64,000 nucleotides of DNA, from assembly GCA_050291245.1 (NCBI GenBank), contig JBNKJP010000022.1, positions 124,001 to 188,000 on the forward strand, in the 5' to 3' direction. The notes below the pieces were generated by a model, which worked only from the letters and a program-made list of their open reading frames with translations, had not been told where the DNA came from and made no database searches. Shown in pieces: positions 22,836 to 31,541 of this stretch (within the stretch, counting starts at the first letter, position 1; the number at the start of each line of letters is the position of its first letter). This DNA comes from Thiodiazotropha sp050291245 (GTDB taxonomy: Bacteria; Pseudomonadota; Gammaproteobacteria; Chromatiales; Chromatiaceae). The translations under genes were made by a program, and so were the position numbers.

Positions 22836-25181
22836 TCACGGATTATCAGAGCGACTTCCTGAAATAGCACTCGGAAACTTCTCGCAAAATTCTTCGATGT
22901 GCTGCAGTAGTTCGTTGATAATGTTCTCGATCTCATCGTAGGGTTTTGGGTCGCGTTTCAGGATTGCTTTCAGGTGCATCGCAGAGGACTGGATCGTGGG
23001 AGCCCCACTCCCACTGGCCAGTCCTGCGAGTTTGTGGACAGTTTCGAACAATCGACCATAATCTTTTTCACCATAGGCCTTGCGGATATCCCAATCCAGG
23101 TCGGGCAGGGTTACCAGAAATTCTCTGAACATCGTTCTTGCGGCTTCCTCGTTACCCGCGACACTGACAAGTGCGGCTTCCCGATCGTAAGCTTGAGCAT
23201 GAGTTCTGGAACCGGGCACTTGATCCGCAGCAAAGGCATTCTGATGAGGGCCGGTGCCGGTCCACTTCAAAATAGTGGAATAGAGTTGCTCGGGCAGATA
23301 GGGCTTGGTGATCAAGTCGTTCATGCCGGCATCAAGCACTTCAACTCTTTTTTCAGGTAGCACATGGGCCGTTACGGCGATAATCGGTGTATCTGAGGTT
23401 AAGCCGCTGTTCTGATTCAGTTCCTTGACGGCCTGGATACCACTCATATTCGGCATTTCGAGATCCATCAAAATCAGGTCAAAGTTCCTGTTCTTGGCAT
23501 GATCCAGTGCGTCCGAGGCACTTGTTACGGCAACCACATCGGCACCTTCGTTTCGCAGCAGCGTTTCGGCCAGCATCAGATTAACGGTACTATCATCGAC
23601 AACAAGGATCTGCAGGTCTTTCAATCGCGAGCCCACGGGTTGGTCAGGTTCTGTAGCCGTTTCGGAAGCATCGAGTGCGGTCAGGGATCGGTTGTTGGGT
23701 TGAGGGTATGACAGGTAGATCAGCACGTTGAAGGTTGAACCCTGTCCCAAGCGGCTGGAGAGCGAGATGCGGCCCCCCATGAGCGTGGCCAGTCGTTTTG
23801 CTATGACGAGGCCCAGGCCGGTACCACCATAATGACGAGTAATGGAGCTGTCGCACTGTTGGAAGGGGAGAAACAGTTTATTCTGCTGTTCCTGGCTGAT
23901 ACCAATACCCGTGTCTTTTATGCTGAAGTGCAAACCAATACGCTTGTTCTTCTGGCTAAGTTTTGTGACCTCCAGTGACACTTCACCCTGGTCGGTGAAT
24001 TTGATTGCATTCCCCACCAGATTGATGAGAATCTGGCGCAGTCGGGATGGATCGCCATGAAGAATCTTTGGAATTTTCGGATCAACTTTCGTCACTAGGT
24101 TTAGCCCTTTGTCAGAGGCTTTGGGTGTGAACAATACGCGTACACCGTTGACCAGTGATTCGAAGACAAAGTTGGAATTATCAAGACGAATCTTTCCCGC
24201 TTCCATCTTCGAAAAGTCGAGGATGTCGTCAATGATTTCCAGCAGACTATTGGCGGAGTTGATAATGATGTCGAGATATTCGGATTGTTGAGACTCCAGG
24301 CCGGTTTTCTCCAATAAGTGGGCAAAGCCAATAACACCGCTCATCGGGGTTCGGATTTCGTGGCTCATGGTGGCAAGAAAGTCGCCCTTTGCCTGGCTGG
24401 CGGCCTCCGCGCCTTCCTTGGCCCACTCGAGCTCTTGAGTGCGCTCGGCGACCAAAAATTCAAGATCCTGCTGGTAGGTGGTGAGTTCTTTTTCATAGGT
24501 TTCTATTCTATTGAGCATGTCATTGAAACCATCGACAAGATCACCGAGTTCGTCATTACTGGTTCTTTCTGCCCGGATTGAGAAATTACGGTTTGTGGCA
24601 ACCTCTTCCATGTAACTGCGGAGTTGTCTGATCGGTACTGAAACGATTCTCTGAAAATGATTCGATAAGGCCAAGGCAAATAGCATGGATACGATAAACA
24701 CGCCAAAGAAGAGTAGAGACTGCTTGAAAAGCCGTTCTTCTGCGTTACGCAAATCCCCCGTAATACGAAAATATCCTATGGCTTCATCATTCAGTCGAAT
24801 GGGTTGCTGAATCTCAATGAGGTTGGGTGATAAGAGATTGAAAAGAGGATGGGTTGCCGCAATACGGGACTCGGTAGACTTGTATTCTGCAAAGACCCGA
24901 CCATCTGGAAAATGAATCGATGCCTGTATGATCTCACTCTGCGTATTGAGTGTGGATAAGATGTCATCAGCGGTCTGAGTGTCGTGAAAATCCAAGGCGG
25001 TACTGCTGTTGGCCCCTAGTAGTGATGCCAGTGCCTGCAGTCGTGTGACGGTCTCGGTGTGAGTGGTTCTAATCTCGACGATAATGAACAAAACCAGGCT
25101 GAGCAGCAAAACGGAAGTAACCGTCGCCAATATCATGGCAACGAGTTTCTGCTTGATTGAGGCGTTGGTCAGAAATTTCAT
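22836..25181 (-). CDS. BarA/GacS-like hybrid histidine kinase
   Basis: 781 residues. Membrane helix about 14-36, a periplasmic sensor region of about 110 residues of CHASE8-like appearance, second helix about 154-173, HAMP (about 174-235), coiled coil, HisKA with phospho-acceptor His274 in 'TMSHEIRTPMSG', ATPase domain (N box 'NLVGNAIKFTD', 'DTGIGIS', 'GGTGLGL'), receiver with Asp573 in 'LMDLEMPNMSG', and an Hpt domain with His716 in 'VHKLAGLASGSG'. This H-D-H order is that of BarA/GacS, the kinase that signals to the Csr/Rsm small RNAs through GacA/UvrY. Two GacA-box small RNAs lie 12 kb away. The architecture is seen; the GacS assignment is inference, as other orphan hybrid kinases share it. 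Confidence 0.88.
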   Translation of the reverse strand: MKFLTNASIKQKLVAMILATVTSVLLLSLVLFIIVEIRTTHTETVTRLQALASLLGANSSTALDFHDTQTADDILSTLNTQSEIIQASIHFPDGRVFAEYKSTESRIAATHPLFNLLSPNLIEIQQPIRLNDEAIGYFRITGDLRNAEERLFKQSLLFFGVFIVSMLFALALSNHFQRIVSVPIRQLRSYMEEVATNRNFSIRAERTSNDELGDLVDGFNDMLNRIETYEKELTTYQQDLEFLVAERTQELEWAKEGAEAASQAKGDFLATMSHEIRTPMSGVIGFAHLLEKTGLESQQSEYLDIIINSANSLLEIIDDILDFSKMEAGKIRLDNSNFVFESLVNGVRVLFTPKASDKGLNLVTKVDPKIPKILHGDPSRLRQILINLVGNAIKFTDQGEVSLEVTKLSQKNKRIGLHFSIKDTGIGISQEQQNKLFLPFQQCDSSITRHYGGTGLGLVIAKRLATLMGGRISLSSRLGQGSTFNVLIYLSYPQPNNRSLTALDASETATEPDQPVGSRLKDLQILVVDDSTVNLMLAETLLRNEGADVVAVTSASDALDHAKNRNFDLILMDLEMPNMSGIQAVKELNQNSGLTSDTPIIAVTAHVLPEKRVEVLDAGMNDLITKPYLPEQLYSTILKWTGTGPHQNAFAADQVPGSRTHAQAYDREAALVSVAGNEEAARTMFREFLVTLPDLDWDIRKAYGEKDYGRLFETVHKLAGLASGSGAPTIQSSAMHLKAILKRDPKPYDEIENIINELLQHIEEFCEKFPSAISGSRSDNP

Positions 25182-25886
25182 ATTCCAACACCGGAATCAA
25201 TCGTTGTGTCCGCGGTTAAGTGGTGCACAGTAGTACAGAAAGGGCATATCAGACAGGGAATTAAAATTATACTGGTCCGTGTTGCAAATGATTGGTGGCA
25301 GGGTGTACCTGACTGAATTTAGGAATTAATCGATTCATGGTGTGTTCGTCACCCTGAGTATTCTGCCCAATATCGTTTGTCCGGTCTGTATGTCGATTGC
25401 TGTGGGTATATGTCCCTGATAGGGTCTCCATGAGTTCAACCTGGTCCTTAAGAGCTGTATGTCAAAATCACTGGCTTTGATCAGAGCGGCGTTGACAGAC
25501 TCCTGATATGAGTTTGTGTTTTACGTTTGCCGGACTCACATTTCTCCGAAATATCGATTGTAGGACAAAATCAAGCAACCGTGTGGAATCAGTAATATTA
25601 TGTCGTTTAATATATAACCATAGAAAAATAATGGATATCAATACTTCAGTCCGGTCATATTACAATATTGTATGAGGCGGAGCGCGGTGCCAATTCGAAA
25701 GCACAGACCCATTAACAAGAAAATGTTGTCAAGCGATCTCTCCATGCCTGGGTGAGAATGGTTTCGGATGGAACGGAATATCGGGAATTCCGGCCTGAGT
25801 GAAATTTCAGTTTGGCCAGGAATGTCTGAGGTTGATCCATCAGTATCCATGATCAATGGTCATGAAATCCGGAACGAGTGTGAATC
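25182..25886. other. 705-bp intergenic region, AT-rich in its second half
   Basis: No gene is supported. It contains TGTAGGACAAA (25561-25571), also found at 21121-21131 upstream of the SH3 gene, and AT-rich sequence at 25580-25640. It holds the promoters of the hybrid kinase (leftward) and the MscS-like gene (rightward), neither of which I can place. Confidence 0.5.
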
Positions 25887-27572
25887 ATGAGGAAAATAGA
25901 TAATAAGCTGTTCATCCGTATGCTATATACGATGAGTCTGGTCATTACCTTTTTCTTTGTGCCTGCCATTCAGGCGCAGACGGAAGATGCTGTGGTACAA
26001 GATAAGGGTAAAAACGTTCTGGAGACACTGGGAAACCTTGTTGTACTTCAAGAAAATCTTCGGCATGACATTGAGTCAGTCAACAAGCAGATTGCTGCGG
26101 CCCATTCCGATGCGCAAAAACAGGCATTGCAGGGTGAACTGAAGGAATTGCAGGATAATCTCAGAGCAACCAGCCGAAATCTTGAAAATCTTTCAGCCGG
26201 TGTCGATCTGAGTCTTCTGCGTGAGACGAAAGAGGAAAAATTCAATATCCAACAAGAGTTATTCGCACTACTGAAACCGGCGATTGACGAAATGAAGGAC
26301 ATGACCTCGAAGATCCGAAAAAAGTCGGAACTGCGCGAAAAGATTGTCTACTATACAGAGCGCCTTTCTGTTGTCGAGTCCGCATTATCGAATGTCAAAA
26401 AGCTTAAGGTGCTGGCGAAGAACGAAAAAATCAAGGCGTCACTGGATCAGATGGTGACGAATCTTGAGAAAAACCGGGCATTCATGCAGAGTGAATTACA
26501 ATCAACACAACTCCAGCTGGATGAGTTGTTATCATCGGAGGCTTCTTTGACAGAAGCATCCCAGAGTTACCTTAAGTCATTCTTTCAAAAGCGTGGACTC
26601 TACCTGACGGAAGCGATTCTGGTAGTGATAGCCATAATGCTGATGTCACGTGTCAGCTATCAAGCGATGCAAAAGTATCTGCCGGGTTTTCGGCATAAGC
26701 ACCGTAGCTTTAAAGTACGTCTGTTGGAGTTAGGGCACAGACTCTTAACCGTATTTTTTATCATCCTCGGTCCAATGGTGGTGTTTTACCTGGTAGAGGA
26801 CTGGGTCCTGTTCAGTCTCAGTATCCTGCTTTTGCTGGGCATTGCCTGGGCATTACGTCAGGCGCTTCCAAGGTACTGGAGTCAAATACAGTTGTTTCTT
26901 AATATCGGTTCTGTACGCGAGGGTGAGCGAATTGCATTGGATGGCGTGCCCTGGATGGTTGAGCAGATCAATGTATACAGCACACTCTCTAACCCTGCCG
27001 CGAATATAAAACAACGGGTGCCTTTGGATGCTCTGGTGGATCTTAAATCGAGACCCTGCCGTGCTGAGGAACCCTGGTTCCCCTGTAAGCGTGATGATTG
27101 GGTGCTCCTGAATGACGGAGTAAGAGGAAAGGTGACTGGTATATCCCAGGAACTGGTGCAACTGGTTGAGCGTGGCGGGGCTCAAGTGACTTACCAAACA
27201 TCCGATTTCCTTGCCGCGTCACCGCGCAATCTATCGAGGAACTTTCGACTCAAGGAGACGGTCGGGATTGGCTACAGGCATCAACGGGAAAGTACTGAGG
27301 CAATCCCTGAAATATTAACCGGCTATATCAAGAAGCGGGTCAATGACGAAGGATACGGAGAGCAGTTGCTCAACCTGAGGGTGGAGTTCGCGACCGCAAA
27401 CAGCTCCTCATTAGATATCTGTGTCATCGCGGATTTCAGCGGAGAGTTAGGGGATCTCTATAATCGACTGCGGCGCGCCATCCAGCGTTGGTGTGTGGAT
27501 GCCTGTACTGAAAATGGTTGGGAAATACCTTTCCCGCAAATGACTTTGAGCGGCAGGCTGGACCATGAATGA
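25887..27572 (+). CDS. MscS-like membrane protein with periplasmic coiled coil
   Basis: 561 residues. Signal sequence cut near 'PAIQAQTED' (residue 31), a long coiled coil (about 40-220), then membrane helices at about 232-253, 278-300 and 303-320, and an MscS-type cytoplasmic part. It ends with 'EIPFPQMTLSG', the C-terminal signature of MscS-family channels (usually IPFPQ). The beta domain 'VREGERIALDGVPWMVEQINVYSTLSN' corresponds to the MscS beta domain but is lengthened and has an insertion near 370-400. The pore helix lacks the usual Gly/Ala pattern, so channel activity is doubtful. AT-richer than its neighbours. Confidence 0.75.
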   Translation: MRKIDNKLFIRMLYTMSLVITFFFVPAIQAQTEDAVVQDKGKNVLETLGNLVVLQENLRHDIESVNKQIAAAHSDAQKQALQGELKELQDNLRATSRNLENLSAGVDLSLLRETKEEKFNIQQELFALLKPAIDEMKDMTSKIRKKSELREKIVYYTERLSVVESALSNVKKLKVLAKNEKIKASLDQMVTNLEKNRAFMQSELQSTQLQLDELLSSEASLTEASQSYLKSFFQKRGLYLTEAILVVIAIMLMSRVSYQAMQKYLPGFRHKHRSFKVRLLELGHRLLTVFFIILGPMVVFYLVEDWVLFSLSILLLLGIAWALRQALPRYWSQIQLFLNIGSVREGERIALDGVPWMVEQINVYSTLSNPAANIKQRVPLDALVDLKSRPCRAEEPWFPCKRDDWVLLNDGVRGKVTGISQELVQLVERGGAQVTYQTSDFLAASPRNLSRNFRLKETVGIGYRHQRESTEAIPEILTGYIKKRVNDEGYGEQLLNLRVEFATANSSSLDICVIADFSGELGDLYNRLRRAIQRWCVDACTENGWEIPFPQMTLSGRLDHE

Positions 27573-27655
27573 ATCATCGATCACAGGCGGTAGTGACATG
27601 TCCACGCTTGTTCTATCCTTTCGCAGTAATAGAGCCCGGCCTCTTCAGCCCTGAC

Positions 27656-27874
27656 TCAGACGCCTCTGATCAATGTTAATGCTTCGCGCAACATTGGTTT
27701 CAATTTCTCATCGCCATGTTCGTCGATGTGGCTCAACAGGTTTTGTCGCATGCGCGGTTCCCAACTTCGCAGGATGTGGTTTGCGATATCCCGTTTAGCC
27801 TGCTCCGAATCGGGCATGGCGGCGAAGAAATCGCCGATCTGATTAGCCATTTTGATCAAGTGTTTTGGATTCAT
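27656..27874 (-). CDS. fdsD: formate dehydrogenase subunit delta
   Basis: 72 residues. The sequence 'LIKMANQIGDFFAAMP...AKRDIANHILRSWEPRMR' is typical of FdsD, a small helical protein needed for activity of NAD-dependent molybdenum formate dehydrogenase; a maturation or cofactor-handling role is supposed. Its start overlaps the fdhD stop (ATGA) and it closes the fdsGBACD operon. Confidence 0.92.
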   Translation of the reverse strand: MNPKHLIKMANQIGDFFAAMPDSEQAKRDIANHILRSWEPRMRQNLLSHIDEHGDEKLKPMLREALTLIRGV

Positions 27875-28707
27875 GCCGTGTTTTCCATCGAGGAGCGAGC
27901 TGGGTAAACGTCGTTTCGGAGACGTTCCTTCAGCAGCCGTTTGTCATGGGTATAGATCACGCAGTTGTCGTTGCGCAGAAAACCGACCAGGGTCAGATTG
28001 AGGCGCTGTGCCAGGCGGATTGCCGCGGCTGTCGGTGCTGATACCGCCGCCAGCAGGCCATAGCCGAGGGCCGCCGTCTTCTGCACCATCTCGAAGCTGG
28101 CGCGGCTGGTCACCAACAAACCACCTTCCTTTGGGTGATCGCTGCGAGCCAGGCTGCCCAGGGTCTTGTCGAGGGCGTTGTGGCGCCCAACATCCTCGCG
28201 TACCCGACTGATGCTGCCGTCGATGGCTACATGGCAGGCGGCGTGGACGGCGCCGGTAGTCCGCTGCAGTATCTGTTGCTCGGGCAGTCGACGAATGGCG
28301 CTGCGCAACGCCTCCAAGGTGGGTGTTGCGCCGCCGGTCACCGGCGGCAGATCGCGCATCACCTGAGTAAGGCTCTCCGCGCCGCACAAACCACAGCCGG
28401 TGCGCCCGGCCAGGCTGCGGCGGCGTTGCTTGAGTTGGAAGAAGGGTCCGCCGGAGATCTTCATCTGCACCACCAGGCCAATCTGCACATTCTCGACATC
28501 GATTTCGTGGATCTCGTTGGCCTGGCTGACGATGCCCTCGCTGAGCGAAAAGCCGACGGCGAAGTCTTCCAGGTTGTCGGGTGTCGCCAGCATCACCGTG
28601 TGGGAGATGCCGTTGAACTCTAAGGCCACCGGTATCTCCTCGACCACCCGGTCGATGGCGGGAGGCGCACCCGGACGGCGTACGTGGAACGTGGAGTGCT
28701 GTTTCAT
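27871..28707 (-). CDS. fdhD: formate dehydrogenase sulfurtransferase FdhD (FdsC)
   Basis: 278 residues. FdhD takes sulfur from IscS and inserts it into the bis-MGD cofactor, so that the metal carries a sulfido ligand. The loop with paired cysteines 'GRTGCGLCGAESL' (near residues 108-113) is present, as are 'DNLEDFAVGFSLSEGIV', 'REDVGRHNALDK' and 'TSRASFEMVQKTAALG'. In Fds operons it is called FdsC. It overlaps the fdsA stop by 4 bp. Confidence 0.95.
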   Translation of the reverse strand: MKQHSTFHVRRPGAPPAIDRVVEEIPVALEFNGISHTVMLATPDNLEDFAVGFSLSEGIVSQANEIHEIDVENVQIGLVVQMKISGGPFFQLKQRRRSLAGRTGCGLCGAESLTQVMRDLPPVTGGATPTLEALRSAIRRLPEQQILQRTTGAVHAACHVAIDGSISRVREDVGRHNALDKTLGSLARSDHPKEGGLLVTSRASFEMVQKTAALGYGLLAAVSAPTAAAIRLAQRLNLTLVGFLRNDNCVIYTHDKRLLKERLRNDVYPARSSMENTA

Positions 28708-31541
28708 CGGATCTCACTCCCCGCCAGTAATCGGCGCTGTTCGGCATCCTGTCGCGCATTGCGCTGCTGCCAGGTCGAGGGTTGTTCGACCCGCACCAGC
28801 TCTACCGCGGTGACCTTGTACTCGGGGCAGTTGGTGGCCCAGTCGGAGTTGTCGGTGGTGATCACATTGGCCCCGCTCTCGGGGAAGTGGAAGGTGGTGT
28901 AGCAGACGCCCGGCTGTACCCGCTCGGTGAGGCGGGCCCGCAGCACCGTGTCACCGGTACGGGATTTGATGCCGACCCAGTCGCCTTCACGGATACCGCG
29001 ATCCTCCGCGTCCTGGGGATGGATCTCCAGTCTGTCTTCGGCGAAGAAACGGCTGTTTTCGGTACGCCGCGTCTGCGCACCCACGTTGTACTGGGAGAGC
29101 GTCCGGCCGGTAGTCAGCAGCAGCGGGAAGCGCTGGGTGACCTTCTCGTCGGTGGGGATGTACTGGGTGATGATGAAACGGCCCTTGCCGCGCACGAAAC
29201 CCTCCGCGTGCATGATCGGGGTGCCCTGTGGAGCGCTGTCGTTGCAGGGCCATTGCAGACTGCCGGTCTGCTCCAGCTTGTCGTAGCTGACACCGGCGAA
29301 AGTAGGCGTCAGCGCGGCGATCTCGTCCATGATTTGAGACGGATGGTCATAGTGCATGGCATAACCCAGTGCATTGGCCAGCCCCAGGGTTACCTCCCAG
29401 TCGGCCTTGCCGGCCAGGGGCAGCATCACTTTGCGCACCCGGGAGATGCGCCGTTCGGCGTTGGTGAAGGTGCCGTCCTTCTCCAGGAAAGAGGCGCCGG
29501 GCAAAAAGACGTGGGCGTACTTGGCGGTTTCGTTGAGGAACAGGTCCTGCACCACCACGCACTCCATTGCCTCCAGGGCGGCCTGTACGTGTTGGGTGTT
29601 GGGGTCGGACTGGGCCGGGTCTTCGCCCTGGCAGTAGAGACCGCGGAAGGAGCCGTCCAGCGCCGCCTCCAGCATGTTGGGGATGCGCAGGCCCGGTTCG
29701 GCTTCCAGACTGACACCCCAGGCCTGTTCGAACAGGCTACGGGTGGCGGCGTCGGAGACGTGGCGATAGCCGGGCAGCTCATGGGGGAAACTGCCCATGT
29801 CGCAGGAGCCCTGGACATTGTTCTGTCCGCGCAACGGATTGACGCCGACCCCTTCACGACCCACGTTGCCGGTGGCCATGGCCAGGTTGGCGATGGCGAT
29901 GACGGCGGTGGAGCCTTGCGAATGCTCGGTGACGCCGAGTCCGTAGTAGATCGCCGCATTGCCGCCGCTGGCGTAGAGCCGTGCCGCTTCGCGCAGTTTC
30001 TGCGCCGGCACGCCGATCTCCTCGGTCAGCGCCTCAGGAGCGTTCTCCGGGCGGGCGACGAAGTGGCGCCAGTCGTCGAAGGCCTGCTTCTCGCAGCGCT
30101 CGGCGATGAACGGCTCGTCGAGCAGGCCCTCGTCGACGATGGTATGGGCCAGGGCGGTGAGCAGGGCCACGTTGGTGCCCGGTCGCAACTTGAGATGATG
30201 TACGGCACCGGCATGGGGCGAGTCGACCATCTCGGTCTTTCGCGGATCGACCACGATCAGTTTAGCCCCTTCGCGCACCCGTTTGCGCAGCCGCGAACCG
30301 AACACCGGATGGGCGGCGATGGGGTTGGCGCCGATAACCAGAATCACGTCGGACTTCTCCACCGAACTGAAGCTCTGGGTACCGGCGGAGGTGCCGAAGG
30401 TCTGGCCCAGGCCGTAGCCGGTGGGCGAGTGGCAGACCCGGGCGCAGTTGTCCACGTTGTTGTTGCCGAAGGCGGCGCGCACCAGCTTCTGCACCAGGTA
30501 GTCCTCCTCGTTGGTGCAACGGCTGGAGACCAGAGCACCAATGGAATGCTTCCCGTGCTTCTGCTGGATGCGGCGGAACTCGGCGGCGGCGTAGTCCAGT
30601 GCTTCCTGCCAGGAGACCTCGCGCCAGGGGTCATTGATGCTGGCGCGGATCATCGGCTGGGTAATGCGATCGGGGTGGGTAGCGTAACCCCAGGCGAAAC
30701 GCCCCTTGACACAGGCGTGGCCCTGGTTGGCCTGTCCTGACTTCGAAGGGGTCATGCGCACCACCCGGTCGCCCTGCATCTCCGCCTCGAAGCCGCAGCC
30801 CACGCCGCAGTAGGCGCAGGTGGTGGAGATGCTGTGCTCGGCCTGGCCCTGTGCAATGACGCTCTTGTCGATCAGGGTAGCGGTGGGGCAGGCGTTGACG
30901 CAGGCGCCGCAGGAGACGCATTCGGAGTCCATGAAGCGCTCGCCTTGCCCCGCGCTTACGCGGGAGTTGAAGCCGCGTCCTGAGAGGGTGATGGCGAAGC
31001 TGCCTTGCTGCTCCTCGCAGGCACGCACGCAGCGGTTGCAGACGATGCACTTGGCCGGGTCGTAGCTGAAGTAGGGGTTGGAGTCGTCCTTCTCCGCGGC
31101 CTTGAAATGGTTGGCGCCCTGAAAACCGTAGCGCACCTCGCGCAGCCCTACCACACCGGCCATGGTCTGCAGCTCACAGTTGCCGTTGGCGGCGCAGGTG
31201 AGGCAGTCGAGGGGATGGTCGGAGATGTAGAGCTCCATCACGTTGCGCCGCAGTTCGGCCAATTTCGCTGACTGGGTGCGCACCTGCATGCCCGCCTCAA
31301 CCGGTGTGGTGCAGGAGGCGGGATAGCCGCGCCGTCCCTCGATCTCCACCAGGCAGAGACGGCAGGAGCCGAAGGGCTTGAGGCTGTCGGTGGCGCAGAG
31401 CTTGGGGATCATCGCCCCGGCCAAGACCGCGGCACGCATTACCGAGGTGCCGACGGGCACACTGACCTGGGTACCGTCGATCTCCAGGGTTACCTCTGTG
31501 TCCGCACTCACTGCCGGGGTGCCGTAATCGATCGGTTTCAC
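28704..31541 (-). CDS. fdsA: NAD-dependent formate dehydrogenase alpha subunit
   Basis: 945 residues from a GTG at 31541 that overlaps the fdsB stop (GTGA) and has GGAGG seven bases upstream; the frame stays open 67 codons further without support. Order: 2Fe-2S domain ('LCATDSLKPFGSCRLCLVEI'), His-Cys ligated 4Fe-4S ('DHPLDCLTCAANGNCEL'), two 4Fe-4S in 'CIVCNRCVRACEE' and 'CVSCGACVNACPT', then the molybdopterin domain with its own 4Fe-4S 'CAYCGVGCGF'. The metal-binding residue is Cys in 'NCARVCHSPTGYGLG', not selenocysteine. It oxidises formate to CO2 and passes electrons through the clusters to FdsB. Mo or W cannot be told from sequence. Confidence 0.97.
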   Translation of the reverse strand: MKPIDYGTPAVSADTEVTLEIDGTQVSVPVGTSVMRAAVLAGAMIPKLCATDSLKPFGSCRLCLVEIEGRRGYPASCTTPVEAGMQVRTQSAKLAELRRNVMELYISDHPLDCLTCAANGNCELQTMAGVVGLREVRYGFQGANHFKAAEKDDSNPYFSYDPAKCIVCNRCVRACEEQQGSFAITLSGRGFNSRVSAGQGERFMDSECVSCGACVNACPTATLIDKSVIAQGQAEHSISTTCAYCGVGCGFEAEMQGDRVVRMTPSKSGQANQGHACVKGRFAWGYATHPDRITQPMIRASINDPWREVSWQEALDYAAAEFRRIQQKHGKHSIGALVSSRCTNEEDYLVQKLVRAAFGNNNVDNCARVCHSPTGYGLGQTFGTSAGTQSFSSVEKSDVILVIGANPIAAHPVFGSRLRKRVREGAKLIVVDPRKTEMVDSPHAGAVHHLKLRPGTNVALLTALAHTIVDEGLLDEPFIAERCEKQAFDDWRHFVARPENAPEALTEEIGVPAQKLREAARLYASGGNAAIYYGLGVTEHSQGSTAVIAIANLAMATGNVGREGVGVNPLRGQNNVQGSCDMGSFPHELPGYRHVSDAATRSLFEQAWGVSLEAEPGLRIPNMLEAALDGSFRGLYCQGEDPAQSDPNTQHVQAALEAMECVVVQDLFLNETAKYAHVFLPGASFLEKDGTFTNAERRISRVRKVMLPLAGKADWEVTLGLANALGYAMHYDHPSQIMDEIAALTPTFAGVSYDKLEQTGSLQWPCNDSAPQGTPIMHAEGFVRGKGRFIITQYIPTDEKVTQRFPLLLTTGRTLSQYNVGAQTRRTENSRFFAEDRLEIHPQDAEDRGIREGDWVGIKSRTGDTVLRARLTERVQPGVCYTTFHFPESGANVITTDNSDWATNCPEYKVTAVELVRVEQPSTWQQRNARQDAEQRRLLAGSEIR

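Noticed and set aside
21121..25571. TGTAGGACAAA seen at 21121-21131 and again at 25561-25571 as a regulatory motif
   Set aside because: Only 11 bases and two occurrences; both are upstream of unrelated genes, so chance is not excluded.
25638..25856. 72-codon minus-strand frame in the 25.2-25.9 kb gap
   Set aside because: No ribosome site or protein-like composition; the AT-rich gap gives such frames by chance.
30380..30450. Selenocysteine formate dehydrogenase
   Set aside because: The active-site codon in fdsA gives Cys (ARVCHSP) and there is no in-frame TGA.
28782..30740. 652-codon plus-strand open frame
   Set aside because: Shadow of fdsA on the other strand, caused by high GC and codon bias; the fdsA frame has all cofactor motifs.
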